64,000 nucleotides of DNA from Lunularia cruciata (Eukaryota; Streptophyta; Marchantiopsida; Lunulariales; Lunulariaceae): contig OX419761.1 of assembly GCA_948567375.1 (NCBI GenBank), forward strand, positions 26,786,501 to 26,850,500. Reading direction: 5' to 3'. Positions 45,862-56,993 of the stretch are shown piece after piece. Below the pieces are notes generated by a model, which saw only the letters and a program-made list of their open reading frames with translations, was not told where the DNA came from and searched no databases. The position numbers were made by a program, and so were the translations under genes. Within the stretch, counting starts at the first letter, position 1, and every line of letters starts with the position of its first letter.

Positions 45862-46150
45862 TTTGTATTTTGATTTGCGTGAAATTGCACGAGGTTCGTT
45901 GTAGATGAGAGGGGCTATGCACGAGGTTCATTGTTCTTTTGTGTATTTGGTTTTTGTGGAGCTGCACGAGGTTCGTTGTAGAGGAGAAGAGAGAGGCTAT
46001 GCACGAGGTTCATCGTTGTTTTTGTATTTTGAAATTTGTGAAACTGCACGAGGTTCGTTGTAGAGGAGAGGGCTATGATTCTCCCCCGGCCATGAGATTC
46101 ATTTGATATTTGGGTAGCTGCACGAGATTCATAACAGAAGAGAGGGGGGC
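45862..46150. repeat. Tandem repeat array with GCACGAGGTTC box
   Basis: Three full units and one decayed unit of about 75-80 bp run directly after the previous duplication. Each contains a TTTGTGAAA/GTGGAGCT lead, GCACGAGGTTCGTTGTAGA, a GAGAGG-GGCTATG purine block and often a second GCACGAGGTTCAT. The last unit is degenerate (GCACGAGATTCATAACAG). No gene or spacer pattern is present. Confidence 0.85.
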
Positions 46151-46373
46151 TATGGTTGTGTCCCATCCATACTCAACTCGGTAGATGGTAGAGAATTTCT
46201 GTCGCTTTATAGCGTTCTTAGGCTTTGGATTTTTCATAATAGGCAATAGCAAGAAGAGCATTCCCTCCCCATACATATCATTTGGGAGGACCTCTCACAC
46301 ACACACACAATTCAGCAATAAATTATGATATTATAGGTTATTTGGTTGTGGTTTGCTTTGTAACTTTTCCCCT

Positions 46374-46426
46374 TACTTAACTTGACTTGACTTGACTTGA
46401 CTTGAATTGGCTTGGCTTGGCTTGGG
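46374..46426. repeat. Pentanucleotide microsatellite (ACTTG)n / (GCTTG)n
   Basis: About six TTGAC/ACTTG units change into about four GGCTT units. It lies just past the tandem-repeat array. Confidence 0.95.
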
Positions 46427-46599
46427 GACTGCAGTTTTGCTCAGGTTTTTCTTGTTTTTTGTTTTTCCATTGTACCTCGTGCTGTGTATCCCCTTCTGCA
46501 TTTCCCTTTATATTTCCTTTTTGTATTTCTTTTCTGTTTTCGTTTGGGGTATGCTTTAGGGTTTTTCTTCTAAAAAAAGAAACCAAAGGTGCATTCTAC

Positions 46600-49500
46600 T
46601 TTATTATGGTCATCACAGAATTTTACGACCCTGATCTCCTCAATCTCAACATTTTCCTTTCAATGAAACTATCAGATATAGACCTAAATACATGCAGTCT
46701 TAGGTCCAATGTACTCTAAACTAGTTCAGAATATTAACCATCTCGTCTATCAAATACAAAGGTAATTGTACATCATGGAATAGTACCATCCTCGTTTTTC
46801 TTTAGTGTGATCTACTATCGTGTGGATGAATTTGTTTGTTTGAATTTGTGGATGAATTCGGTGAATTTGTTTCTCTTCAATTTTTAGTAGTGAGGATAGT
46901 TTGTATCTCTTACAAGTTATACGTTCTTTAACATGCTGAACTCGTGTCACCTTCGCCAACTTCTAACGAAATCAGATCCATTAATACGAGAAGATTCTTA
47001 TTTTTATTCTTGCCTTTTGTAATTTCTGTTAACGTTATTTCTAGTATATTCTGTTTATTGAACATTCTTGCATATTTGAGGTATTTGTAGATTAATATTA
47101 TTTAAGATTTAGAACTATAAATCTCTAAATGTAAAGGGTTTTTGAAGTGGAAATTACAGTTGTAAACCTTTCTTATTTATAACCTTTTATGTTTGATTTC
47201 CTCACATTGTCTCATTTATACTTGTAGATAAAAATTATTTTCTCTTTTCAAAGTCGGTGAAAATAAATACCGCATGAATTGACAATGTATATAATAGGGG
47301 TCTAGCTATGAATAGAGAGAAATAATATATAGAGACCTTAAAATTCAACTAAGGGTCTAGCTATAAACAAAGAGAAATAATATATGAAAACCTTTAAATT
47401 TAACTAAGTTCTTTCCTTGTGTATATGGTAGAATTCTGACCATTGAATATATTCATACTATGTAATATATTTTATACTATTGATAATTTGTAGTGGTGTT
47501 TGAATTAGTTAATCTAACATAATTAATCACGACATACAAATGTGATATGTTTCGAAATCTTTTATTCAAAATTCGCCGTGTTAAAGCATGAGAATCAATT
47601 GACTTGCAAGAGATATCCTAGTCCATGACAATAATTTACCCTCAAGATAAGTCAATTAAGAGTCCGAGTGAGGAAGAAAATTTTCCAGAGAGCCGATGGG
47701 ATTAACCACTCGATTTAAAGACCCTTCCGATGGATTGAGCTAGAGCCACTTATATGTAAAACTATATACACCTGGTGTTTGACGTTTTAAGGTTAAAGAT
47801 ATGAAGAACGTTGACTAAATGAAACCCAGCTTTCAGGATGTGGTCCTAATATGCAATTACTGCAGTTACTATATAAGTTTTATGGCACAACACACTCGTG
47901 TGCTCGTTTTTATTCCAACGACTAGATTCATGGAGCTGAATCATTAAAAATTATTTTTATTTAATTATAGTTTTTAATGTGATGTATTTATAATTTAAAA
48001 TTATAGTTTAATACATTAATTTTTTTTAGAAGATTAGAGTCTAAGGACAAGTACTGAGGCTATATAAGAAGACATGAACCAAAAATTAAGTTAGTATACT
48101 TCAAGTATATAGGTGACTAAACTCTTTGTTTGATACTTGAGAGATGTATAAGTTTATTTATCAGCAAAGTCACTCAATCTTGTAGGAAGGTTCCTAACAC
48201 ATTATAGCCATAGAGTGTCATTTTAGAGATCTAGGTAAGAAGATGTTCTTGAGTATCTTAATGGCTTGCTTAGCAAGATTTTGTATAACTTCTAAATATG
48301 TTTTCATGAAATTTTTGATAAATTATTTCTGTAGTAAATTTTAGAAATTTATTAATTTTGACTTGAAAATTATGGTAAATTATCATATCAAAACTTTTTT
48401 TCTCTACTAATTGAAAGATTATTTCTTTTCTTGAGTCTGGTTTGATTTCTAGGATTATATTTTTTCCATTATAAACATGATAAAAGGAGTTCCATGCAGT
48501 ATCTCAACCCAAATTACTCTATAGATGATAGATAACAAGAATTTAATTTTTCACATGTTGAAAGTAATAGCTAATATTAATCATTGGAAGGGATTTGATC
48601 AACTCATGTTAATTGATGATCTTTAATTATGATTATAGGTGGAAGAAGCTGAATTTGGTCAATAAAACAAGATGGGTTGGAAATAAAAATTATTCTATTT
48701 TGGAAATATGAAAGGTAAATGAATTAAGAAATGAAATGAGAGATCAAATTAATAGGCAAAAAATAGATATACTTTGAGAATAGAGAAGTGAAACATTGAG
48801 TTTAGATCATGTTTATAAACTTGAGTATCAAGAAGTAAAGGTAAGTTATGACAAGAGAGCATAATTTTATCACCAAATATAAAAGAAAGACCATACTGAT
48901 ATGTCTGAATATATTTATTTATTTATTGCTTAAGATTTATATAATATATTGGTTTTATGATTTTAGACAAGAAGTAGAGATGCTTTGCTTATTGTAAGGA
49001 AGTTGATAAAGTGGATAGGAACATTAGAACATGGAAAGTGAATAAAAATTAGAACTAATGAGTCTTGATTATAATCCATAAAGAAAAAGAAAATTTGATA
49101 TTTTTGGCTTAGACTTATCATAGATAAACTTTGAGGCCAAAAAGAAAGTCTACCAATCTATTCATAAATACACAAAGCATATTTATTGTATATTATGGTT
49201 GTCTCAAAGTATTTGGTTTGGTAAGCATTGGACATGACTTAAGAAGTATTGCTTGCATAGAAAATATGACCAAAATCTTGATAATATTTTGACAACAATA
49301 TATGTTCAAAATATGAGTATATTATTAGCACCCAATGTTTTGCACTTACTAGTGAATTGGAATATGAATACTCTCCAAAGACCATGATGGCAAAACATTA
49401 TGTCAAAGTAATTTAGATCTTGGTGAAGTTAGGTGTATCCAATACATCAATTATAAGAGCTTAATGAATTCAAACCCAAAATGTGTCCATATACATAATT

Positions 49501-50197
49501 AGAGCAATATTGCACTAAGAAGAAGAAATACATAAGATCCAAGCATATATGCTCTTAATTCCAAAGACAACTTTGGAGCAGTATATTATGTGTGTCTTTA
49601 GATAGAAAAGAACAAAGGGTATGATTATGCAACTCTATATATATAGTCAAAATTATTTAAGTATTATTATTTTATTATTATCAAAGGAAATTGAGAAGCA
49701 TAAAAATTAACTATCCAATAACTTACTATCATATGGGTGTAGGATCAGGAAATTTTAAATAAGAGCTTTGCCTTGTTCAAAAGTACCTTCTCACTAATCT
49801 CTCCATGTGAGTTCAACATACTTATCTAAGAGATCAGTGAGTAGTATTACAAATATGTATAATAATGTATGAATTGTGGATAAAACTTTACTCATCCAAA
49901 CTTGGATATCCTTAATATCTCCTTCAGCTAGAGTTAGTCAACCCATTTTAGCCATGATCTTTTTCTTCTCTATCTTTATATCTTCAACTAAATCTATTTC
50001 ATTCATAAAGATGACCTCTTCTTTCCAAAATAACATTTTGATTCCTTACCAAATCACTTCCACTTATGTAAGAATTATAACACTTTGCTAATATGAACTT
50101 GTATTTGCTTTCTATCTTGATATAGATGAGAATATGATCTATATATACCATGCATGCCTAGTTAGCCATCTATCTTATACCTCTCATGCAAAACAAA
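46600..50197. other. AT-rich gene desert
   Basis: No ORF with recognisable motifs and no splice-consistent exon. Composition is strongly AT, with many short poly-A/T runs. One 55 bp direct duplication lies at 47298-47407. It resembles very old repeat DNA; I could not assign a family. Confidence 0.55.
47298..47407. repeat. 55 bp tandem duplication
   Basis: Copies 47298-47352 and 47353-47407 both start GGGTCTAGCTAT and contain AGAGAAATAATATAT and AACTAA. Confidence 0.85.
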
Positions 50198-50599
50198 TGA
50201 ATTAGGCCTTGAAAATTTGCACATTCCTCCCCTTTCCCCAAGGTAGAGAAAAGACTGGCCTTCCATCCTTCTGTGTTTATCTTGTAGAGAGCTTTCCAAC
50301 AGTACCTCATCCATGCAATTCTAAGATTCCTACAGGAAGATTCACTTTGGTCAAAGGCTTTTTGACAAACCAAAGAGGGCCAAAACTAACATGTCACCCA
50401 TGCATGCAACTAATCTAAGGGTAGAGCTTGCTTATGTGTCACCAATCCATGTATCTGATCCAAGGGTGGAGTTTCCTTTGAGTGAATCCCCTTTGCTATA
50501 TAATATAAAGACAAGGTGCTCCTTTGGGGCATTGTAGTATTAAGTGTGAAAGCTTTGTGTTTCTTCTTTTGGGTTTTCTCTTGTCCTCGGAACATTACA
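50198..50599 (+). repeat. Truncated LTR copy of the gypsy LTR family
   Basis: From GAATTAGGCC to AACATTACA this matches the promoter-proximal half of the solo LTR at 32257-32931, including CTATATAATATAAAGACAAGG and the GTGCTCCTTTGGGGCAT signature. It starts at the same internal boundary as the copy at 37764-38190, which suggests a shorter LTR subfamily. No target duplication was found. Confidence 0.8.
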
Positions 50600-53500
50600 G
50601 AAGTGCTATCCAGTAAAGAGTCTATACTTTGTATAAAAGTTATCTTAGACACATCTTGGGGGTAGATTGTTCTATGTCTATAAACACTATAAAGATCAAA
50701 CTTGGTGATGAGGTTTGCTCAGCTTAATTGATCTAAAAATCATCTATTCAAGGTGAGGTATAAGAATTCTTCTCTATAGTTAATATAAAATTAAGACCAT
50801 CATCTTTCTTTGGTATTTTTTAAGAGAAAAAAGTATCTATATTTAACATATTAAAGTTTTACCTTTAGATGCATTTCTCAATCATTTGATTAACACAACA
50901 GTCCTTATGTAAATCAAATACAAACCCATTTACAAAATCTTAAAGACATAATCTAAAATAAATTTGCAAGTCCTATAAGTCAATCATCCTTAAATTTTAT
51001 TTCTTGCCTAATGTTCAAAAATCCTACTATTAGATTGTTTAAAAAATTATACAAGTATTCTCTTCTTCATATCTTCCTCAATCACAACCATCTAAAAGGA
51101 CATAGCTATATCATTATAATCTAAAGAAGAATATCCAAAACAGAAGAGATGAAATAATAGGACTAGTTGGATAAAGAGATACGCAACTCAAATCACCAAA
51201 ATTTTATATATATGGTCCTATGTAACTACATCATATATGATTGAATATGGTCCTATGTAACTACATCATATAGCAAGTGTATAAGAAAACAACTTCTTGT
51301 AAATTAAAGTGTTTGCTCTTATTCCTGGAATGGCAGAGTCAAAAAAGGGGAAAATTTACTATTTACACATGTTTTCAAGAGAAAATAAAGTCAATTGTTC
51401 TAGGTCAAGTTTTAAGAATACTTATTGATAATTCATAAAGTATCAAGCTGTCAAACAAAATATAATTTTTGCCTTACTGATTTGAATGATTTGTCTTAAT
51501 TTGTACTCCTTGTATAAGTAGCAAAGAGATCAGTATATCAATGTGGAGAATTTTTAACAAAGTTTGAAGAGAAACTAACGTAAAGGACCATCTAATTATT
51601 AAGTAATTATTGTGCACAATTATGAATTTTTGAGTTATTTATAATGTAGATCTTTTGATACTGATGATAGATAATGTGAGTATCTTTCATACGTGAGTTT
51701 AGGTATAAACTCAAACTTAACTATTCAAGAGTTTTGCCAGTTTTTTTTTTTTGCCAGTTTGCCAGTTGCTCTAATTTTTCTTTAAATGAACACCTTTTGT
51801 GTTACATTAATGTGAGAAAAAATATTATCATTCCCATTTCAACTAATGCTATATTTTTAACAATACTTGTAGATATTTGATGAAAATTATCTTAATGAGA
51901 ATAAATAAAGGAAAATATTTCTTATTTTTTACTAATTATAAGAGTAAAATGTTGAACAGAATTGATTCTGGGAAGTTTTAAATTATTTTTTATTGGCTCT
52001 AGAATCTTTTCTAAAAATATTTCTAATTAAGTTGATGTCATCTTATGATAAAACTAAAATTTATCTAGGTTTAGGATTAGAATTTAAAAAATAAGACTTT
52101 TTAAGATCTTATGAGAGAAAACTACTACTTTCTCTTCTTTATAATTGCTTTTGGAGGTAAATTGAGATTATCAATTTACCATAATTTTTATTTTTGAATA
52201 TACGTTAAAACCTATAATTCAGAAAATTATGGAATCAAAGCCCATGGATATAAGAAGCCTATGGACATAAAAGGTAGCTCACAAACTAAATATATACTCA
52301 TTTGTTATATTGCTACTCAAAACTAAGGAAAGGTGGTAGTAAACTTGCACCCTTATGGTTTCCAATTTCTTTTTGCTAATATATTAAATAACTCCTTACA
52401 TACAAGGTCATCTCTTCTTTTATATTTGGCCATTTGGCCAAAAGTTGATTCATTCAACCTAGCATGTCCAACAAAGGTTGAGTCATGATGATATTCATTC
52501 AAACCATTCATTCATTTCTAGATCTTATGCAATCCAAATGTTCCTTCCTTAAATACGAAGTCAAGAATTTTCCTTGGTTTGTTTGGACTACCATTATTCA
52601 TTAATTAGCTTATCTTCCTTTGCTAAATGCTTATCCATCTTAGCATCTCACAACATATAAAAATGATATCTTTCCGACATATCCTTAGAATGTGGGACAA
52701 GATACCTATAAGCTGATTCTTTCCTTCACTCACTTATGGATTTCAACGCAAATAATTCTGCTGGCCATGAGATTAGCCTGCACGATGAGTTGATGAAGCT
52801 TTTTGGCACGTTTCTGAAGATGGACTTTTGGCGGACATCAACACATTTTACTACCCACGATGATAAGTGGCACGGGATTCCTTATGCAAGGTGGTACCGA
52901 GCTCAACGATACGCACGATGAGGAGCGCCATAATTCTAGTGCGAGTCATTCAGCATCTCCGAAACCAAGTGCAAAGCATATGAACCCAAGTGCGTGGTGC
53001 AGTATTCCTACTCATGCAAACTTCTGTACTAGTTTCCACTCACATATCTAGCGCAAGTTCTCCACGGGGGTAGCATATGTGTAAATTAAAGGATGCCATT
53101 TCTTCGGAGAAGCCATTCTTCTAACGGGGGATCCATACCCACAGACGAGAGACAAATTGAAGTAACATGTAATGTACCAGCTAGCGGGCAGTTCGCTAAC
53201 CAGTTCTGTTTTGTGCATGCCATCTGGTTTCATATTTGGTATCACACATTCATCCGTCTACACTGCACTCATGATAAGTTTATGGGTAACTACAATTAAT
53301 TTGTGGGAAATTTCATCACCAGTAAGTAATGCGTATCTCGGTTATATGCATGGGCACTTATCGTAGAAGAGCCGAGGGGTCATCAAACTTAGGATCCCTC
53401 ACCCTCGTTCTGGACGGTGAGATCATGCGTTCGTTCTCGCAAGCATCGTGGTGATCCATCGAGAAACTCATCCAGACTCGCTCGAGATTCTATCGGACAA

Positions 53501-53650
53501 AGAGAAGCCCGTCTTCAGCGTATGGAATACTTCACTATATTTTTGCGTGAGGCGGCGTGGATAGGCCAAAATTGCAAGGTGATTTGGTTCATAGTGGCGG
53601 ACAGCAGATGGGTGTCGCGTAGGGGACCTTGCTGCCACAGATGATTGTAT
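50600..53650. other. AT-rich region, no gene supported
   Basis: This continues the AT-rich desert. A 35 bp unit (ATATGGTCCTATGTAACTAC...) is duplicated at 51210-51272. From about 52700 the base composition returns to that of the genic regions, but the short ORFs at 52736-53644 show no family features. Confidence 0.5.
51210..51272. repeat. 35 bp direct duplication
   Basis: ATATGGTCCTATGTAACTAC and the following CATCATATA occur at 51210 and again at 51245. Confidence 0.9.
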
Positions 53651-53658
53651 TTTGAATG

Positions 53659-53822
53659 AATGGGGCTAGGCCCCAATATTATCGATATGAGAAACATTCA
53701 TTATTAGAAAGAAGGCGACCGCGTAGAAAAAACGAAGGATGGGAAGACCCCATCAAGCCGTACAAAGGAGAGAAAAAGAGGTAAAATGGGGCTAAGCCCC
53801 AATATTCATTCATTATTGGAGA
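53659..53822 (-). mobile_element. Second truncated retroposon tail with direct repeats
   Basis: Positions 53706-53807 on the minus strand match the tail of the non-LTR element closely (GGGGCTTAGCCCCATTTTACC, GTACGGCTTGATGGGGTCTT, CTACGCGGTCGCC). ATTCATTATT stands on both sides (53696-53705 and 53808-53817), with similar bases beyond. A 22 bp near-palindromic GGGGCTA-GCCCC segment is also repeated (53659-53680 and 53785-53806, one mismatch). It is a short 5'-truncated copy, like the one at 3582-3704. Confidence 0.75.
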
Positions 53823-55137
53823 AAGATGAAATGTGATCCTCATTTATACGTTCACCAAATTATGAAACAGCAAATAAATGTACTGAGTCTTGAAAACTTT
53901 CGCTTATGTTCCTCGTGCTGTGATGTCATCCACCATCAGTGGTCTATGTTTCGTCACATCCAATTTTATTACACTTGGAGGTGTTTCGTCTCCAGGATCA
54001 TTCCAGTACGAGATATCTACCGGCAGGCAGCATGGAGCCTGACTACATCTTTTCCCCGCAGGTCTTCTCATGTGGAAGATAGGAAGTTCTCCCGAGTAAT
54101 CTACTTCGTCATGCACTTGTTCCATGTGGGCCACATGATGCAGCTGGATTACGCTTTATCCATCTTGCAGGACCTGTGTTGACAAGAACACAAATGAATG
54201 TGAAGTCATTGTGGCGAACTTTACACTCAGTTTATGATTGAACAGTAGACTTAGTCCTCTATAGGGTCCAATCATCGGTATCACATATAAGGTAAGTCTA
54301 TGATCCTACCAATTTGACTTGCCTCAAATGTACAACGTGAGATCCTGATCAGTATCCAATTTAGCACTTCAAATGCCAATTTGCTGCTTCTAAAGTTACT
54401 CTAGCTGGAGTACAAGGTCCTGTGTTTGGAGATCTTCTGCGTATGCATGTGGAGTAACTGAAGGTAAGATTGCTACAGTGCTGTTTGAAGATCCGTAGGA
54501 AGTTAAAGCCGATGGAGCTTGCAACTGGGGATTTTGTGTTGCTATGAATTCTGATGTAGCTGAATTGTCTTTGCAGCCTTAATCGTTTCGATCCTCTTCC
54601 CCAACGAAAACTAGAGTGGTAGAGAAACTGTCGCAAAGGTCTGCGACTTTACGATCGTCCCGACATGCAAATTTTGGAATATACTTGGAAGGGATATTCT
54701 GCACTGTCGTTGAGAACAACTTCAGTCTTCATCTCTTCTGTGCAACCGGCTCCATCACTTGGCTGATAGAAGAATACTACTGGTCATGCTTGGTTGAAGA
54801 TTCCTATATCTAATTCCCAGCACGGTGGCCGCAATGTGAGTTATCTTGGACACCATTTTTACTGAAAAGCAAGACCTCTTCCGTTGGGAGAAAAACTGTG
54901 CTGAAGCTGTTCCATCAGCATATGGAGGCAATCTTACCGGAATTCTGACATGTTGGCCGCTTGGATATTTTGCTGATAGAATCGTTCATTGGCGGAAACT
55001 GGAGTACGACAGCATACATCTCTCGTTCTACGTGCGACATCTGGGTTAGCCTACCCTGGCCTTTGTTCCGAACCATGATCATGTTGAAGTTTCTTTATTG
55101 GCAGTATGATCTCTTGAAACTGCATGTTTTTCAACAG
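53823..55137. other. Mixed region with unassigned open frames
   Basis: On the minus strand several frames stay open longer than expected. About 54560-54418 encodes a Ser/Thr/Gln-rich stretch ending at a CAG (ATQNPQLQAPSALTSYG...). About 54995-54765 is open without an ATG (SGQHVRIPVRLPPYADG...). About 54134-53904 is an 76-codon ORF. None can be spliced together in phase, and no family is recognised. Confidence 0.3.
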
Positions 55138-56183
55138 CTACGACTCCACTGATTGGCTTAATAGCTTCTTATCTGCTTCCAAGGAGGGCATGCCACCAGT
55201 TGGTACCGATGGGTATATCCTAGGATCTATGTTGGATATGCCGATGCTTGATCCTTGTAGACAGTTACTGCTTCTGTAAGATTTCACTCAGCAGCCGCCA
55301 ACCTACTTTGAGCATTGAAGTTCTCCTTAGATCCGTAGAATGTTCGCAACAACTCCCATCAGTTTCTCTTCTGATCTGATCTAACGACCTCGAGGTCCGC
55401 TCTGAACGCTCAAAATCGTCGCTCCGACAGCCGCATTACTTCAGCAAATATTAAAAGGACACCCGCGCGTTCGCATGGAGGTCATGCACCTGCATTTAGT
55501 ACAATTCTTCTTGCTAGAAGATGGACAGTATTGGTTAGAGTACGCCCATGCTGGACGTGTTGACATCCTTTGGTCTACTCCTAGTTTATTCGGTCTGGTT
55601 GTCAAGTGTCGCCATTCCGTAGCCATCTCGCATTGTTCCTACCAATCGCGTGATCAGTCAAAGAATCTCCCGATGAGAGATTTAATGTTTGAATCACAGT
55701 GAAGGTGCTGTTCCTTTTCCAACGCTACCTGCGCATTACTCTTGTAGTTAGTTATTTAGCTACTTACTTAGAAGGTACCTATGAGCAAGTTCGGCACTCT
55801 CACTTTCAGATGAATAGAGTCAGGCATGCAAAAGGATTGTATATCACCGACAAGCACATGTAATACTTGGATCCTCAACCACACACTGCTTTCGGCTTTA
55901 CAGCATCCGGAAAATAGTTTGCGTTTCACGATAAAGTGGCGGGTGCCTCATCACTTTTGAGACAACCTCTTTTCACTTTAGGTGTTGAGACAGTTAAAAA
56001 TGAGGGCTCACCAAATCGTAACGTGTATTTGGCTTTTCAACCTGGTGATTACCAGGTTGCTGGAAGAGTTTTTCTTCGCTGTATGGGAAGAGTAACATTC
56101 CGCTTCCCTCTTTCTGGAATTTCCCCACGTGCTGTGGAATCAAGTAAGTATGCAGCAATCTCCTCGAATACACTTCCTTGCAT
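55138..56183 (-). CDS. Unidentified multi-exon gene (partial model)
   Basis: Three coding-like segments on the minus strand. 56053-56183 starts with ATG (MQGSVFEEIAAYLLDSTARG...) and ends at a GT donor in phase 2. 55490-55638 (RMSTRPAWAYSNQYCPSSSK...) ends in phase 2 at CAG|GTGCATG. 55138-55273 starts after TTACAG in matching phase and runs to a TAG stop (IGISNIDPRIYPSVPTGGMP...LLSQSVES). The last two exons join cleanly. The link from the first segment is not resolved: the phases disagree unless an exon is missing, possibly near 55720-55640 (VALEKEQHLHC). I recognise no domain. The product looks Ser/Pro/basic-rich and possibly nuclear, which is a guess. It lies downstream of and in the same orientation as the RPAIN gene. 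Confidence 0.4.
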
Positions 56184-56993
56184 TCATAATGATCGAGCTG
56201 GAACAATATCCATCTTGCCTTTTCATTGTCGAATGGTGGCGGCTAGACTTTGAGATCAGTGACCTGATCCATCTACTTTGAAAGTCCTCTGAAGCTGCGG
56301 CATTCTTCGATCCGCATTCTATGCAATACGAGGCCTCGGAGATCAATGAGATTTCGAAGTCATTGCCTGTAGCGTCGAAAGATAAGGATGGATCAAGAAT
56401 TCTAGGTTCGGGGACATGGTCAACCTAGGCGATAAACTATCCCACTGAGGGACATACAAGTTGGCTGCCAGATAGGTTTGGTTAATAGATAACAATCTCA
56501 TCTTGGACATCTACAGTCCTAGCACTTCACATTTATGTTTTTCCGCAATTCAAGGCTACCCAAGTAATGTATTCCAGTTTGTTAACACCTTCATGTAGAC
56601 GACAATTTGACGTGTGCACTAGCTCATTGAAGCACAAGAGTCGGCAGGATGAAATGCGCCACAAGAAAAAACTACACTCGTGCACTCCGGCTAAATTGCA
56701 ATAGAGCCATGCACTGCACCTGCTCCACACGTGCCAGGAGCGCTAAAGTGACAGAAATCATTTGGTGCAAAAATAAGAACAAAATGATTCAGAAGACAAA
56801 CGTACATGGGTTTGAAATTGGAAACTAAAGCAAATTCAATAGCATGCTCTTTTTCTTGAGCTCTTCTTTTCTGAAGACTAACTCTAAATCTTCATCTACC
56901 AGACGAACGCTTGATCGACCTGACCACCAAGCTTTTGCCTCTCTTGATCTAAAACTTGGAACATGTTACGCTTCAACTTATTGGCAGATCTTA

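Noticed and set aside
45862-46150. CRISPR-like array
   Set aside because: The repeats are head-to-tail satellite units without unique spacers, in a eukaryotic context.
53417-53644. 75-codon plus-strand ORF near the retroposon tail
   Set aside because: No similarity to the RT/endonuclease reading frame and no other support.
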